29,436 nucleotides of DNA from CAYJPA01 sp964371945 (GTDB taxonomy: Bacteria > Chloroflexota > Chloroflexia > Thermomicrobiales > UBA6265), in contig CAYJPA010000080.1 in assembly GCA_964371945.1 (NCBI GenBank), forward strand, positions 1 to 29,436. Direction: 5' to 3'. The translations under genes were made by a program, and so were the position numbers. The notes under the pieces were generated by a model. That model saw only the letters and a program-made list of their open reading frames with translations. It ran no database searches and had not been told where the DNA came from. Below, in pieces: positions 16,495 through 24,028 of the stretch. Within the stretch, counting starts at the first letter, position 1, and each line of letters begins with the position of its first letter.

Positions 16495-17154
16495 ATGCCT
16501 CAACCTTCAGCCTCCCTCCGTTCAGGCAGTGCACTCGCACTGTTCGTGCTCTTGCTGCTGTCGGGCTTCGCGTTTCCAGTTGGAACGACCGCCAAGGCGC
16601 CCGTCGATTCCGCGGAACAGGGTGAGATGCCGACCACGGGCGGGCTGCGACCCGGTCCGATCGGCATCGCGCCTGATCCGTGGGAGATACTCGGGGTCGC
16701 GCCCGTCGCAATCGAGATCGAGAAAGCAGCCGTCGATTCCCAGGTTGAAATCCAGGAGATCGTCGATGGGGTGATGCTGAATCCGTCGGGTCCCTTCGTG
16801 GTCGCCTGGTACCGCGAAACAGGCAAGCTCGGTGCGATCGACAACATCGTGATGGCCGGTCACCTCGATTATTGGGATGTCGGCGAGGCGGTCTTCTGGG
16901 AGCTTGGCGATCTCAAGAAGGGCGATGTTATCCTTGTCACCGGTGAGGACAAGGTTGTCTACAAGTACAAGGTCGATTGGGTCAAGAATTTTCAAGTCGC
17001 CGAACTGGATGCAAAAGGTGTGAGCGAGATCGTCGGCAGAACTGACAGCGAACAGCTCACGTTGATCACCTGCGGTGGCCCGTTCGACTACAACGCCGGC
17101 GTTTACCTGGAGCGGATGGTCGTCCGCGCAAGCCGGGTCCAAGACAAGGCGTAA
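16495..17154 (+). CDS. class F-like sortase
   Basis: This 219-residue sortase with an N-terminal signal or anchor helix (about 12-28) faces outside the membrane. The catalytic triad is H123 (VMAGHLDYW), C193 (TLITCGG) and R207 (YLERMVVRA). Sortases cleave a sorting signal and transfer the protein to the cell envelope or to another protein. In Chloroflexota and Actinobacteria class F-like enzymes often stand alone, and no LPxTG-type substrate is seen in this window. ATG at 16495 was chosen for the GGAG upstream and the signal peptide directly following; the longer ORF start at 16381 adds unlikely sequence. A hairpin follows the stop. Confidence 0.9.
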   Translation: MPQPSASLRSGSALALFVLLLLSGFAFPVGTTAKAPVDSAEQGEMPTTGGLRPGPIGIAPDPWEILGVAPVAIEIEKAAVDSQVEIQEIVDGVMLNPSGPFVVAWYRETGKLGAIDNIVMAGHLDYWDVGEAVFWELGDLKKGDVILVTGEDKVVYKYKVDWVKNFQVAELDAKGVSEIVGRTDSEQLTLITCGGPFDYNAGVYLERMVVRASRVQDKA

Positions 17155-17181
17155 ACAACAGTACAATCAACGGGTTAGGCA

Positions 17182-17205
17182 CCCCGGAACCAAGTGGTTC
17201 CGGGG
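17182..17205. terminator. hairpin between sortase and dipeptidase genes
   Basis: CCCCGGAACCA (17182-17192) is the exact reverse complement of TGGTTCCGGGG (17195-17205), giving a GC-rich hairpin with a tight loop. It is 27 bases after the sortase stop and 44 bases from the convergent dipeptidase stop, so it can serve both. No strong U tract follows. Confidence 0.65.
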
Positions 17206-17249
17206 AGTCGTTCATTGTGCCTTCAGCATGCGCAAATCGATCTCGTTGC

Positions 17250-18317
17250 CTACGACGCCGGCAATGCCTGCTGCAGGAGGCGGAGCCAGTTGCCGTGCAT
17301 GATGTTGGCGACGTCCTCTTCCTTGTAGCCACGGCCACGGAGTAGATCGGGGATCTTCTGGACATCGGCGATCGTGTCGAGATCGTTGGGCGTTTGCTCG
17401 ATGCCGTACCCGCCATCGAGATCAGTTCCGATCGCGGAATGCTTTGAATTTCCAGCGGCTTGGCACACGTGGTCGATATGATCGACCACGGTCGCGAGCG
17501 TGACATCCTTGTTTGTCGTCACGCCGCGCTCCCAGTTCGGTTGCAGCATCCAGGCATCCATCACCGCGCCGATCACCCCATCGCGCTCGACCATGAGCTT
17601 GATCATCTCGTCCGTGATCTGGCGGTCGCCGGGCACCAGAGCGCGGCAATTGGAGTGGCTCGCCATGATCGGACCCTTGAACAAATCCATCGATTCGAAA
17701 AAGCTCTGGTCGGTGAGATGAGAAATGTCCTGGATCATTCCAATCTCATCCATGTTGTTGAGCAGATCCCGACCCCATTGCGTGAGAGGTCCGGCGCTGG
17801 CGGTGCCGAACGCATAAGCACTCGGTCCATAATGCGCGAGCCCGACCATCCGCAGACCGTCGTTCCACCAACCCTCGACCTCGTCGGGTTCAACGATCGG
17901 GTCGGCCCCCTCCATAAGTAGCACGTAGCCGATTGGCGCTCGCGCTGGGTCGGCATCCCACTCCGCCTTCCAGGCCGTCAATTCCGCGGCCGTGCGAATT
18001 TGGCGCATTTCGCCCTGGCGCTCAAGCTCGCGGTAGACCGCGAGCTGCCCCTGGGCATGCGCGTAGGCGATGTCATGCGTCCGAAAGTCGATTCCGCTGT
18101 TGATTCCCTGATTCTTGCGCGCGATCACCGTCGCGAAGACAAGTCCAAATTCGCCTTTGCGCAGATCGGGTAATCCGACGGTTCCAGCGCACCGTCCCTT
18201 TTCGGTCATGCCTTCGTTACGCTCGATTTCGCGCGTTTCGTGGGCGCTGAGCTTGAGATCGCGATTCCAAAGCATTGCATTCATTCCGAGATCAAGATGA
18301 GCATCAACCGCAAACAT
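17250..18317 (-). CDS. membrane dipeptidase family protein (M19, renal dipeptidase-like)
   Basis: This 355-residue zinc dipeptidase of the M19 family is normal in length. The metal ligands are visible as H7 and D9 (DAHLDL), the bridging E136 (LLMEGADP), H200 (QDISHL) and H221 (MASHSNCR). The later GTDLDGGYG block holds the conserved substrate-site Asp. M19 enzymes hydrolyse dipeptides, including those with a D-residue, and some act on related amides. There is no signal peptide, so it probably cleaves imported peptides in the cytosol. The ATG at 18317 has GGGGAAAA upstream. It is the last gene of the binding protein-DppB-DppC-dipeptidase set, 47 bases after DppC, which argues for peptide uptake followed by cleavage. 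Confidence 0.92.
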   Translation of the reverse strand: MFAVDAHLDLGMNAMLWNRDLKLSAHETREIERNEGMTEKGRCAGTVGLPDLRKGEFGLVFATVIARKNQGINSGIDFRTHDIAYAHAQGQLAVYRELERQGEMRQIRTAAELTAWKAEWDADPARAPIGYVLLMEGADPIVEPDEVEGWWNDGLRMVGLAHYGPSAYAFGTASAGPLTQWGRDLLNNMDEIGMIQDISHLTDQSFFESMDLFKGPIMASHSNCRALVPGDRQITDEMIKLMVERDGVIGAVMDAWMLQPNWERGVTTNKDVTLATVVDHIDHVCQAAGNSKHSAIGTDLDGGYGIEQTPNDLDTIADVQKIPDLLRGRGYKEEDVANIMHGNWLRLLQQALPAS

Positions 18318-18364
18318 GTTTTCCCCGTTCCTTACTCCAAGATCAAACTGCCGACCGAATTCTG

Positions 18365-19267
18365 TTAGCGCTTTCGAGCGCGCGGGTCGAAGGCGTCCCG
18401 CAAACCATCACCGAGCAAATTGAGCGAGAGCACCGTCATTACCAACGCCATGCCCGGGAAGATCGCAAGCCACCAGGCGCGTTGCAGCACCCGTTGCCCG
18501 TCTCGCAGCATGTTGCCCCAGGTAGGAGTCTCTGGATCGACGCCGGCGCCCAGGAAAGAGAGTGAAGACTCAGAGATAATCGCGAACGCGACCACGAACG
18601 TGCATTGCACGATCAATGGCGAGAGTCCGTTTGGATAGACGTACCGTAGGAGAATCGCGCTGTCCTTCATCCCGATCGCCCGTGCCGATTCGACGTATGG
18701 CTGTTGCCGGGTGACGAGCGTCGTCGATCTCACGAGCCGGGCAACGGTCGGGGTATAGACGACCACGAGCGCGATGAAGACGTTGGTGGTCGACGGACCG
18801 AGACTGGCCATGATCGCAATCGCGAGCAAGATGCTCGGGAACGCCATGAGACCGTCTAGCGTGCGCATGATCGGCGAGTCGAGTTTGTCGTAGTAACCGG
18901 AGATTAGGCCCAACAAGGAGCCCAAGAGTCCCGCGGCCAGGGTCACGCTAATCCCGATCAACAATGAAACGCGTCCGCCGTAGATGACGCGGGTAAAGAC
19001 GTCCCGGCCGACATCGTCTGAGCCGAAGAAGCGATCCATCGAAGGACCCAGAAGGCGCACGCTGGGATCGAGAAATGTCGGATCGTGCGACGTCAGCAGC
19101 GGGGCGAAGATCGCACAGAGTGCAATGATTGCAAGCAAGATCGCGCTCGCGACCGCGATCGGATTGGCCATGAGCGAGTGCATCCACGGGGCGCGCCGGA
19201 CCGGGCGCAAACGATCGATCCCGGAATTTGCGGGCTGCTTGGCTTCGGCTTCGACCGAGATCGCCAT
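18365..19267 (-). CDS. DppC-type peptide ABC transporter permease
   Basis: This 300-residue inner-membrane permease of the DppC/OppC family has a soluble N-terminal tail (1-30), a first membrane helix (about 37-58), the FFGSDDVGRDVFTRVIYGGR signature (80-99), and further helices. The EAA loop (PYVESARAIGMKDSAILLRY onward, 190-218) docks to the ATPase. The tail LLGDGLRDAFDPRARKR is typical. Its ATG overlaps the DppB stop by one base (TGATG), showing translational coupling. No ATP-binding subunit gene is within the window, so DppD/DppF partners must be elsewhere. Confidence 0.93.
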   Translation of the reverse strand: MAISVEAEAKQPANSGIDRLRPVRRAPWMHSLMANPIAVASAILLAIIALCAIFAPLLTSHDPTFLDPSVRLLGPSMDRFFGSDDVGRDVFTRVIYGGRVSLLIGISVTLAAGLLGSLLGLISGYYDKLDSPIMRTLDGLMAFPSILLAIAIMASLGPSTTNVFIALVVVYTPTVARLVRSTTLVTRQQPYVESARAIGMKDSAILLRYVYPNGLSPLIVQCTFVVAFAIISESSLSFLGAGVDPETPTWGNMLRDGQRVLQRAWWLAIFPGMALVMTVLSLNLLGDGLRDAFDPRARKR

Positions 19268-20217
19268 CAGTCGCTCCCCAGCTGCACGCGCGGATCGGCG
19301 TAGATGTAGAGCAGATCGACAATCAGGTTGACCAGCACATAGGTCATCGCAATGGTCATCACGGCGCCCTGGATGATCGGGTAGTCGCGCCGGGCGATGC
19401 TTTGCACGACGAGGCGACCCATTCCAGGAATGGTGAATACGGTCTCGGTGACCACCGCTCCGCCGAGCAGCGCGCCAAGCGACGTACCAATGACAGTGAT
19501 CGCGGGAATCAATGCGTTCCGCAGTGCGTGGCGGATCACCACCAAACGTTCTGGGAGACCCTTCGCAAATGCGGTTCGCACATAGTCTTCACGCAGCACA
19601 TCGAGCATCGACGATCGCACCAGCCGGGCCAGCAGACCGGCGGAGGAAAAGCCGAGCGTGAATGCGGGCATCAACATCGCCTTGAAATGCTGGGCCGGAT
19701 CCTCGGTAAGTGGCACATAACCGCCAGAGGGTAGCCAGCGCAGGCGAACGGCAAACAAAAGAATGAGCACAATGCCGAGGAAAAACGTCGGGATCGCCGC
19801 GCCTGAGATCGCGAGCACGGTCAAGACTCGATCGATGATTGAGTTGTGCCGGACGGCGGATAGAACACCGGCAGGTACGCCGATGACGATCTGAACGAGA
19901 ATCGCGTAAAAAGTGAGCAGCAGTGTTGGCTGCGCCCGATCGAGCAACGATCTGGTCACCGGTTCGCCAATGAATATGGATTCGCCGAAATCCAGGCGCA
20001 GCACGCCGCCGAACCAGCGGAGGAATTGGATGGGAAGCGGATCATTCAGGCCGAGCTGCTCACGCAGACGTTCGATATCCTCGCCGCTCGCACGGTCGCC
20101 GAGGATCACCGCGGCGGGATCGCCCGGGGTCAGGTGGACGAGGGCAAAGACCACGATGCCCACGACCAGGATCACCGGAATCAACGACACCAACCGGCGG
20201 AGAATGTATGCGGTCAT
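19267..20217 (-). CDS. DppB-type peptide ABC transporter permease
   Basis: This 316-residue permease has six expected membrane helices. The N-terminal RRLVSLIPVILVVGIVVF and PGDP motif, the LGLNDPLP segment (56-62) and the EAA loop (DYVRTAFAKGLPERLVVIRH, 211-230) are all family hallmarks, as is the C-terminal VNLIVDLLYIYADPRV. It pairs with DppC to form the channel for substrates delivered by the upstream binding protein. The ATG at 20217 has GGAG close upstream. A large inverted-repeat structure separates it from the binding-protein gene, which probably lowers permease expression relative to the binding protein. Confidence 0.93.
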   Translation of the reverse strand: MTAYILRRLVSLIPVILVVGIVVFALVHLTPGDPAAVILGDRASGEDIERLREQLGLNDPLPIQFLRWFGGVLRLDFGESIFIGEPVTRSLLDRAQPTLLLTFYAILVQIVIGVPAGVLSAVRHNSIIDRVLTVLAISGAAIPTFFLGIVLILLFAVRLRWLPSGGYVPLTEDPAQHFKAMLMPAFTLGFSSAGLLARLVRSSMLDVLREDYVRTAFAKGLPERLVVIRHALRNALIPAITVIGTSLGALLGGAVVTETVFTIPGMGRLVVQSIARRDYPIIQGAVMTIAMTYVLVNLIVDLLYIYADPRVQLGSD

Positions 20218-20223
20218 GAACGC

Positions 20224-20378
20224 TCCGAGCTACAAGCAGCAAGCCACAAGCTTCAAGCCAAGAGTTCGAAACAATTTGATCGAATCTCAGGTGAGCTTAC
20301 GGGACCTCGTCGATGACGAGGTCCCGGAGCAGACAGCTTGAAGCTTGTGGCTTGTGGCTTGACAGCTTGCGGCTATTT
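20224..20378. repeat. two opposed heptamer arrays forming a cruciform around a hairpin
   Basis: On the left, units of seven ending RAGC run TCCGAGC, TACAAGC, AGCAAGC, CACAAGC, TTCAAGC (20224-20258). On the right the complementary form runs GCTTGAA, GCTTGTG, GCTTGTG, GCTTGAC (20336-20363), then, after one extra base, GCTTGCG and GCTATTT to 20378. The blocks 20240-20258 and 20336-20354 are exact 19-base reverse complements. The right array reaches over the TAG stop (20373-20375) of the binding-protein gene. It may be a short tandemly repeated element that duplicated and inverted. Confidence 0.85.
20301..20325 (-). terminator. 11-bp hairpin between binding protein and DppB
   Basis: GGGACCTCGTC (20301-20311) pairs perfectly with GACGAGGTCCC (20315-20325) around a GAT loop. 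It sits inside the larger heptamer cruciform, between a binding-protein gene and its permeases. It would work as a partial terminator or an mRNA-stabilising 3' end, raising binding-protein levels over permease. Confidence 0.7.
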
Positions 20379-22079
20379 AAGCCACAGATTCCAGAACTTG
20401 ACGCCGCGCTCGAACTGCCCGTCCCAGCCGCCGACTTTGTCCGAGCGGAAGGAACAAGTGCTCGAGTCGCCAATCTTGATTGCCGGAATCTCAGTGTAAT
20501 GCGCGGTCTGGATTTGCTCGAATAGCGCCTTGCGAGCGTCGAATTCTGACTCGGAGGCCAGATCCGCCGCGAGCGCGAGACTCGTTTCAGAGCTCCACCA
20601 ACCTGGATAAATGTTCATCTGTCCGACGTACGAAATCTGGGTCGGATCGGGCACAAAACCGTGACCCGTGCCGAACATGTCCCACTCTTCGGGCTTGGCG
20701 CGCCGCTCGAGCAAGGTCGCCCAGTCCATCACCTGCAGATCGACGGTGATGCCGACTGCCTCCATCTGCTGCTTGGCCACGACCGCCTCGGGGTACATGT
20801 ACGAGTATTCCTGGGTCGTCATGAAGCGAAGAGGCTCGCCCGCGTACCCGGCCTCGGTTAGCTTCGCCTTCGCGAGGTCTGGGTCGTTGATATCGTAGAA
20901 CTCTTCTCCCGCGGTCGTGTACCACCGGGTTTGTTTGATCATAATGCCGGGGTCGAGCCGGATGAACTCATAGGCGCCTTGTGCAGATTGCAGGATCGGG
21001 GAGTGGTGGAACGAAGCCTGGACCGCCTGGCGCATCGCGAGATTGCCCATCATCGGCGACTTCCAGTTCAGGAAGAAAATGTCCCAGCCCGTCGGCGGCA
21101 GGATTTCCGCGATGACGCCGGGGTAGTCCTTGAGCACTTCATACTGGTCGTTGCCGACGTTAAGCGCCAGATGGTAGTCGCCAGCTTGGAGTCCGGCCAC
21201 GCGAGCCGCTTCGTCCGGAACGGGAATGAATTCGATCGTGTCCGCGTACGCGAATTTCTTGCCGCCGTATCCGATGGTCGAATCGCCGGCCGCCGGCTGA
21301 TATCCGTCAAAGCGCTCAAATCGCATCACCGCATCTCGCTGCCACTCGACGAGCTTGTACGGACCGGTGCCGACATACAATGTCGAGTCCGTTATCGGCT
21401 CGTCGCCGGCGGCATCGAGGATGGACTTCGGATGGATCGTACATGCTTGCGTGTTGTGCGCGAGCCCGATCAGAATCGAGCCGTAGGGCTGTGTTAATCG
21501 GAACTCGAGCGTGTAGTCGTCGATCTGAGCGATCTCGGTTGTCTTCGCCATCAGATTCTTGCCGACGCCGCTGATCCGGCCCCAACGCTGAACCGAAGCG
21601 ATCGCATCCGCGGCCCTCATTTCTTCGCCGTTATGGAACATGACACCCTGGCGGAGAGCCATAGTATGGGTCAGTCCGTCTTCGCTGATCGTGTGGGTCT
21701 CCACCAACTCGGGAACGGGCTGATAACCGGCGTCGTACGTGAAGAGGCCCTCGTAAGCGCAGTACCCGATCACCGCGATGATTTCAGCAGTGGATTGATG
21801 CTCGTCCAGGTGCGGCGCCTCTCCGATGGTCGCAACCTTAAGCACTCCGCCAGCGGTGCCTGCCGCTGGATCGTCTTGCAGCGCGCGAAGGGCGGCCGCG
21901 GAGGCTTGCCCTGTCCCGGCTCGACCCAACAGCATTGCAAGCGCGGGCGCGGACATGCCGAGCAGCGCGGCTCGTCGCATCAATGAACGGCGAGTCAGGC
22001 GCCCAAGCTGCCATTCGGCAATGAGCGCATCGACTTCGCATACGACCGACCGAGTTTGTGAATTCGACGCTAGTCTCAC
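20373..22079 (-). CDS. ABC transporter substrate-binding protein, family 5 (peptide type)
   Basis: This 568-residue family-5 extracellular solute-binding protein fits the DppA/OppA class. The twin-arginine-like leader (LTRRSLMRRAALLG, Arg pair near 30-31) and hydrophobic stretch suggest Tat export. The mature part shows the EAPHLDEHQS opening, SEDGLTHTMALRQGVMFHNG, the YVGTGPYKLVEW block and the C-terminal PAIKIGDSS region. The start is GTG at 22079, because AGGAGG (22086-22091) lies six bases before it; an earlier in-frame start at 22130 lacks a Shine-Dalgarno. It leads the minus-strand operon with DppB, DppC and M19 dipeptidase, so peptides are the likely ligand. Confidence 0.92.
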   Translation of the reverse strand: MRLASNSQTRSVVCEVDALIAEWQLGRLTRRSLMRRAALLGMSAPALAMLLGRAGTGQASAAALRALQDDPAAGTAGGVLKVATIGEAPHLDEHQSTAEIIAVIGYCAYEGLFTYDAGYQPVPELVETHTISEDGLTHTMALRQGVMFHNGEEMRAADAIASVQRWGRISGVGKNLMAKTTEIAQIDDYTLEFRLTQPYGSILIGLAHNTQACTIHPKSILDAAGDEPITDSTLYVGTGPYKLVEWQRDAVMRFERFDGYQPAAGDSTIGYGGKKFAYADTIEFIPVPDEAARVAGLQAGDYHLALNVGNDQYEVLKDYPGVIAEILPPTGWDIFFLNWKSPMMGNLAMRQAVQASFHHSPILQSAQGAYEFIRLDPGIMIKQTRWYTTAGEEFYDINDPDLAKAKLTEAGYAGEPLRFMTTQEYSYMYPEAVVAKQQMEAVGITVDLQVMDWATLLERRAKPEEWDMFGTGHGFVPDPTQISYVGQMNIYPGWWSSETSLALAADLASESEFDARKALFEQIQTAHYTEIPAIKIGDSSTCSFRSDKVGGWDGQFERGVKFWNLWLK

Positions 22080-22486
22080 GGTATTCCTCCTAGACATTGC
22101 CGACCGCTCGACACGGTGCAACGTGCACATCCGGGTTCGTAACGATTCGTCCGAGCGACGGAGCTCATCCAGTTCAAGCAGACCTGGATCCCGGTTTCTA
22201 TGCAGTTCGCCGTGTTAGCTGCCGGTCATCCTATCCGATATCCGAGCTCTTGCAAATACTCTCGATTTCTGAAGCTCTCGTCCGCTCGCTATCGATCAAG
22301 TCTCCCCCTGAGCCATACGGAGGACTTGGAAGCAGTTCCAATTTTGCAATTGAGCGTTCGGCAGACGAGCCCAGTTCAAACAAGGGCGCGTTGCCCAAGC
22401 CGGCTTCACGAACTTCCTTCATAATGTGACTGCGCTTTCGAAGTTCAATCACCTGGCCGGCAGAACGGCGTTGGAGATCGCTGGAT
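22080..22486. promoter_or_regulatory. divergent promoter region between two ABC transporter operons
   Basis: About 400 bases lie between the GTG of the minus-strand binding protein and the ATG of the plus-strand FAD oxidase. I see no coding signal and no RNA gene. It must hold promoters for both operons and possibly a shared regulator site, but I can define no convincing boxes beyond the AGGAGG at 22086-22091. Confidence 0.5.
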
Positions 22487-23869
22487 ATGAAAGATTACCG
22501 CTCGTACAGCTTTTGGCTCGACACTGCTGATGACGACCTCACTCCCCGGCCATCGCTCAACGGCTCGATCGATGTCGACATCGCCATTCTTGGCGCAGGC
22601 TTCACCGGACTTTGGACGGCATATCACCTTCTGATCAAGCAACCCTCTCTCAAGGTCGCGGTGGTCGAAGCGGAGATTGCCGGATTCGGCGCATCCGGAC
22701 GCAACGGAGGTTGGTGTTTCGCCGGATTCCCCGTCTCGCCGACCACTCTGGCCGCGAAACTCGGCGTCGACGCGGCGCGCGCGGTTTCCCTGGCAATGTA
22801 TGACTCAGTCGACGATGTCGGCCGGGTCTGCGCGGCGGAAGGGATCGGGGCCTACTATGCGAAGGGCGGAGAGCTGGAGGTCGCCCGCGCCGCTTACGAT
22901 CTTCCGAAACTGCAGAGCATGTACGACGAATTCAAGAAGATCGGGCTCGGCGATCATTATGAACTGCTCGATGCGGCCGGCACGGAACGGCGCATTCGGG
23001 TCGCCGGATCGGTCGGTGCGTTTTGGAACAAGGAGGGCGCTGCCATTCAGCCGGCGCGGCTCGCGCGCGGGTTGGCCCGCGCGGTCGAGCGACGGGGCGC
23101 CACGATCTACGAGCAGACCCGAGTCACAAGCTACACGGACGGTCCTAATCCAAAGCTGGTGACCGATCGCGGCGATGTTCGTGCAAAGGTCGTCGTGCTA
23201 GCGGGTGAGGCCTATCTCTCCGCGTTGCCCGGTCTCGAACGGCAGATCATCCCGCTGACCTCGCACATGGTCGTCACCGAGCCGCTGAGCGACGCCCAGT
23301 GGAAGCAGATCGGGTGGGAACGGCGAGAGGTGCTCGGCGGATTCGGCACCTCAGCCGGCTATATCAACCACACCGGCGACGGGCGGATCGCCTTCGGCGC
23401 CTATCGTGCGCAATACCCATTCAACTCCAAGATCACGGATGCGCTCGACCGCGAGGAGTCGATCTTCGAGCACGCCCGGAAGTCCACGGTCAACTGGTTT
23501 CCAATGATCGAAGGTGTCCGTTTCACACACTCTTGGGGCGGCGTATTCGGGGTTCCTCGCGATCATATGCCGGTGATGTCCTATGACAAAGCGAGCGGGA
23601 TCGCGACCGGTCGCGGGTACGTCGGCGAAGGTGTGGCAACCGCCAATCTCTCGGGCCGTGTGCTGGCCGACTTGATCACCGAAGCGGATACGCCGTTGAC
23701 CCGGCTGCCGATGACCACGCATCAGACGAAACCCTGGGAACCGGAACCACTCCGCTGGTTAGGTGTAAAATTCGTGACACTCAGCCGGAAGCGAATGATG
23801 GACAAGGTCGAGCGCACAGGTCGCTATCCCGAAAAACCAACCCTTGCCCAGCGATTGTGGGACTTCTGA
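22487..23869 (+). CDS. FAD-dependent oxidoreductase (DAO family, gamma-glutamylputrescine oxidase-like)
   Basis: This 460-residue flavoprotein of the D-amino-acid oxidase/glycine oxidase superfamily carries the dinucleotide-binding ILGAGFTGLWTAYHL (GxGxxG, 36-41) with the ribose-binding E61, then FGASGRNGGW (67-76), a hallmark of the PuuB-like branch. The C-terminal TGRGYVGEGVATANLSGRVLADLI closes the FAD site. Family members oxidise secondary or primary amines such as gamma-glutamylputrescine or N-methyl amino acids to an imine plus H2O2. The ATG at 22487 is preceded by GGAG. It heads a plus-strand cluster with a binding protein and DppB/DppC, suggesting that the transporter imports its amine substrate. 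The exact substrate is not readable. Confidence 0.9.
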   Translation: MKDYRSYSFWLDTADDDLTPRPSLNGSIDVDIAILGAGFTGLWTAYHLLIKQPSLKVAVVEAEIAGFGASGRNGGWCFAGFPVSPTTLAAKLGVDAARAVSLAMYDSVDDVGRVCAAEGIGAYYAKGGELEVARAAYDLPKLQSMYDEFKKIGLGDHYELLDAAGTERRIRVAGSVGAFWNKEGAAIQPARLARGLARAVERRGATIYEQTRVTSYTDGPNPKLVTDRGDVRAKVVVLAGEAYLSALPGLERQIIPLTSHMVVTEPLSDAQWKQIGWERREVLGGFGTSAGYINHTGDGRIAFGAYRAQYPFNSKITDALDREESIFEHARKSTVNWFPMIEGVRFTHSWGGVFGVPRDHMPVMSYDKASGIATGRGYVGEGVATANLSGRVLADLITEADTPLTRLPMTTHQTKPWEPEPLRWLGVKFVTLSRKRMMDKVERTGRYPEKPTLAQRLWDF

Positions 23870-24028
23870 ACAGCGAATGCCCTTGAGGAGCGCATGCTGG
23901 CGTCATGTTGGCCGCGATCACGCGCAGCCATCAATGCTTACCGGGAGGAATGATAGGTCGCGGGAGATTCGTCTTCGCAGGGTGCATCGTCGTTGCGGCA
24001 TACGCATTTGTTGAAGGGAGAGCACTGG

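Noticed and set aside
20224..20378. CRISPR-like array from the repeated CAAGC/GCTTG units
   Set aside because: Units are seven bases, contiguous, without spacers, and no cas gene is present.
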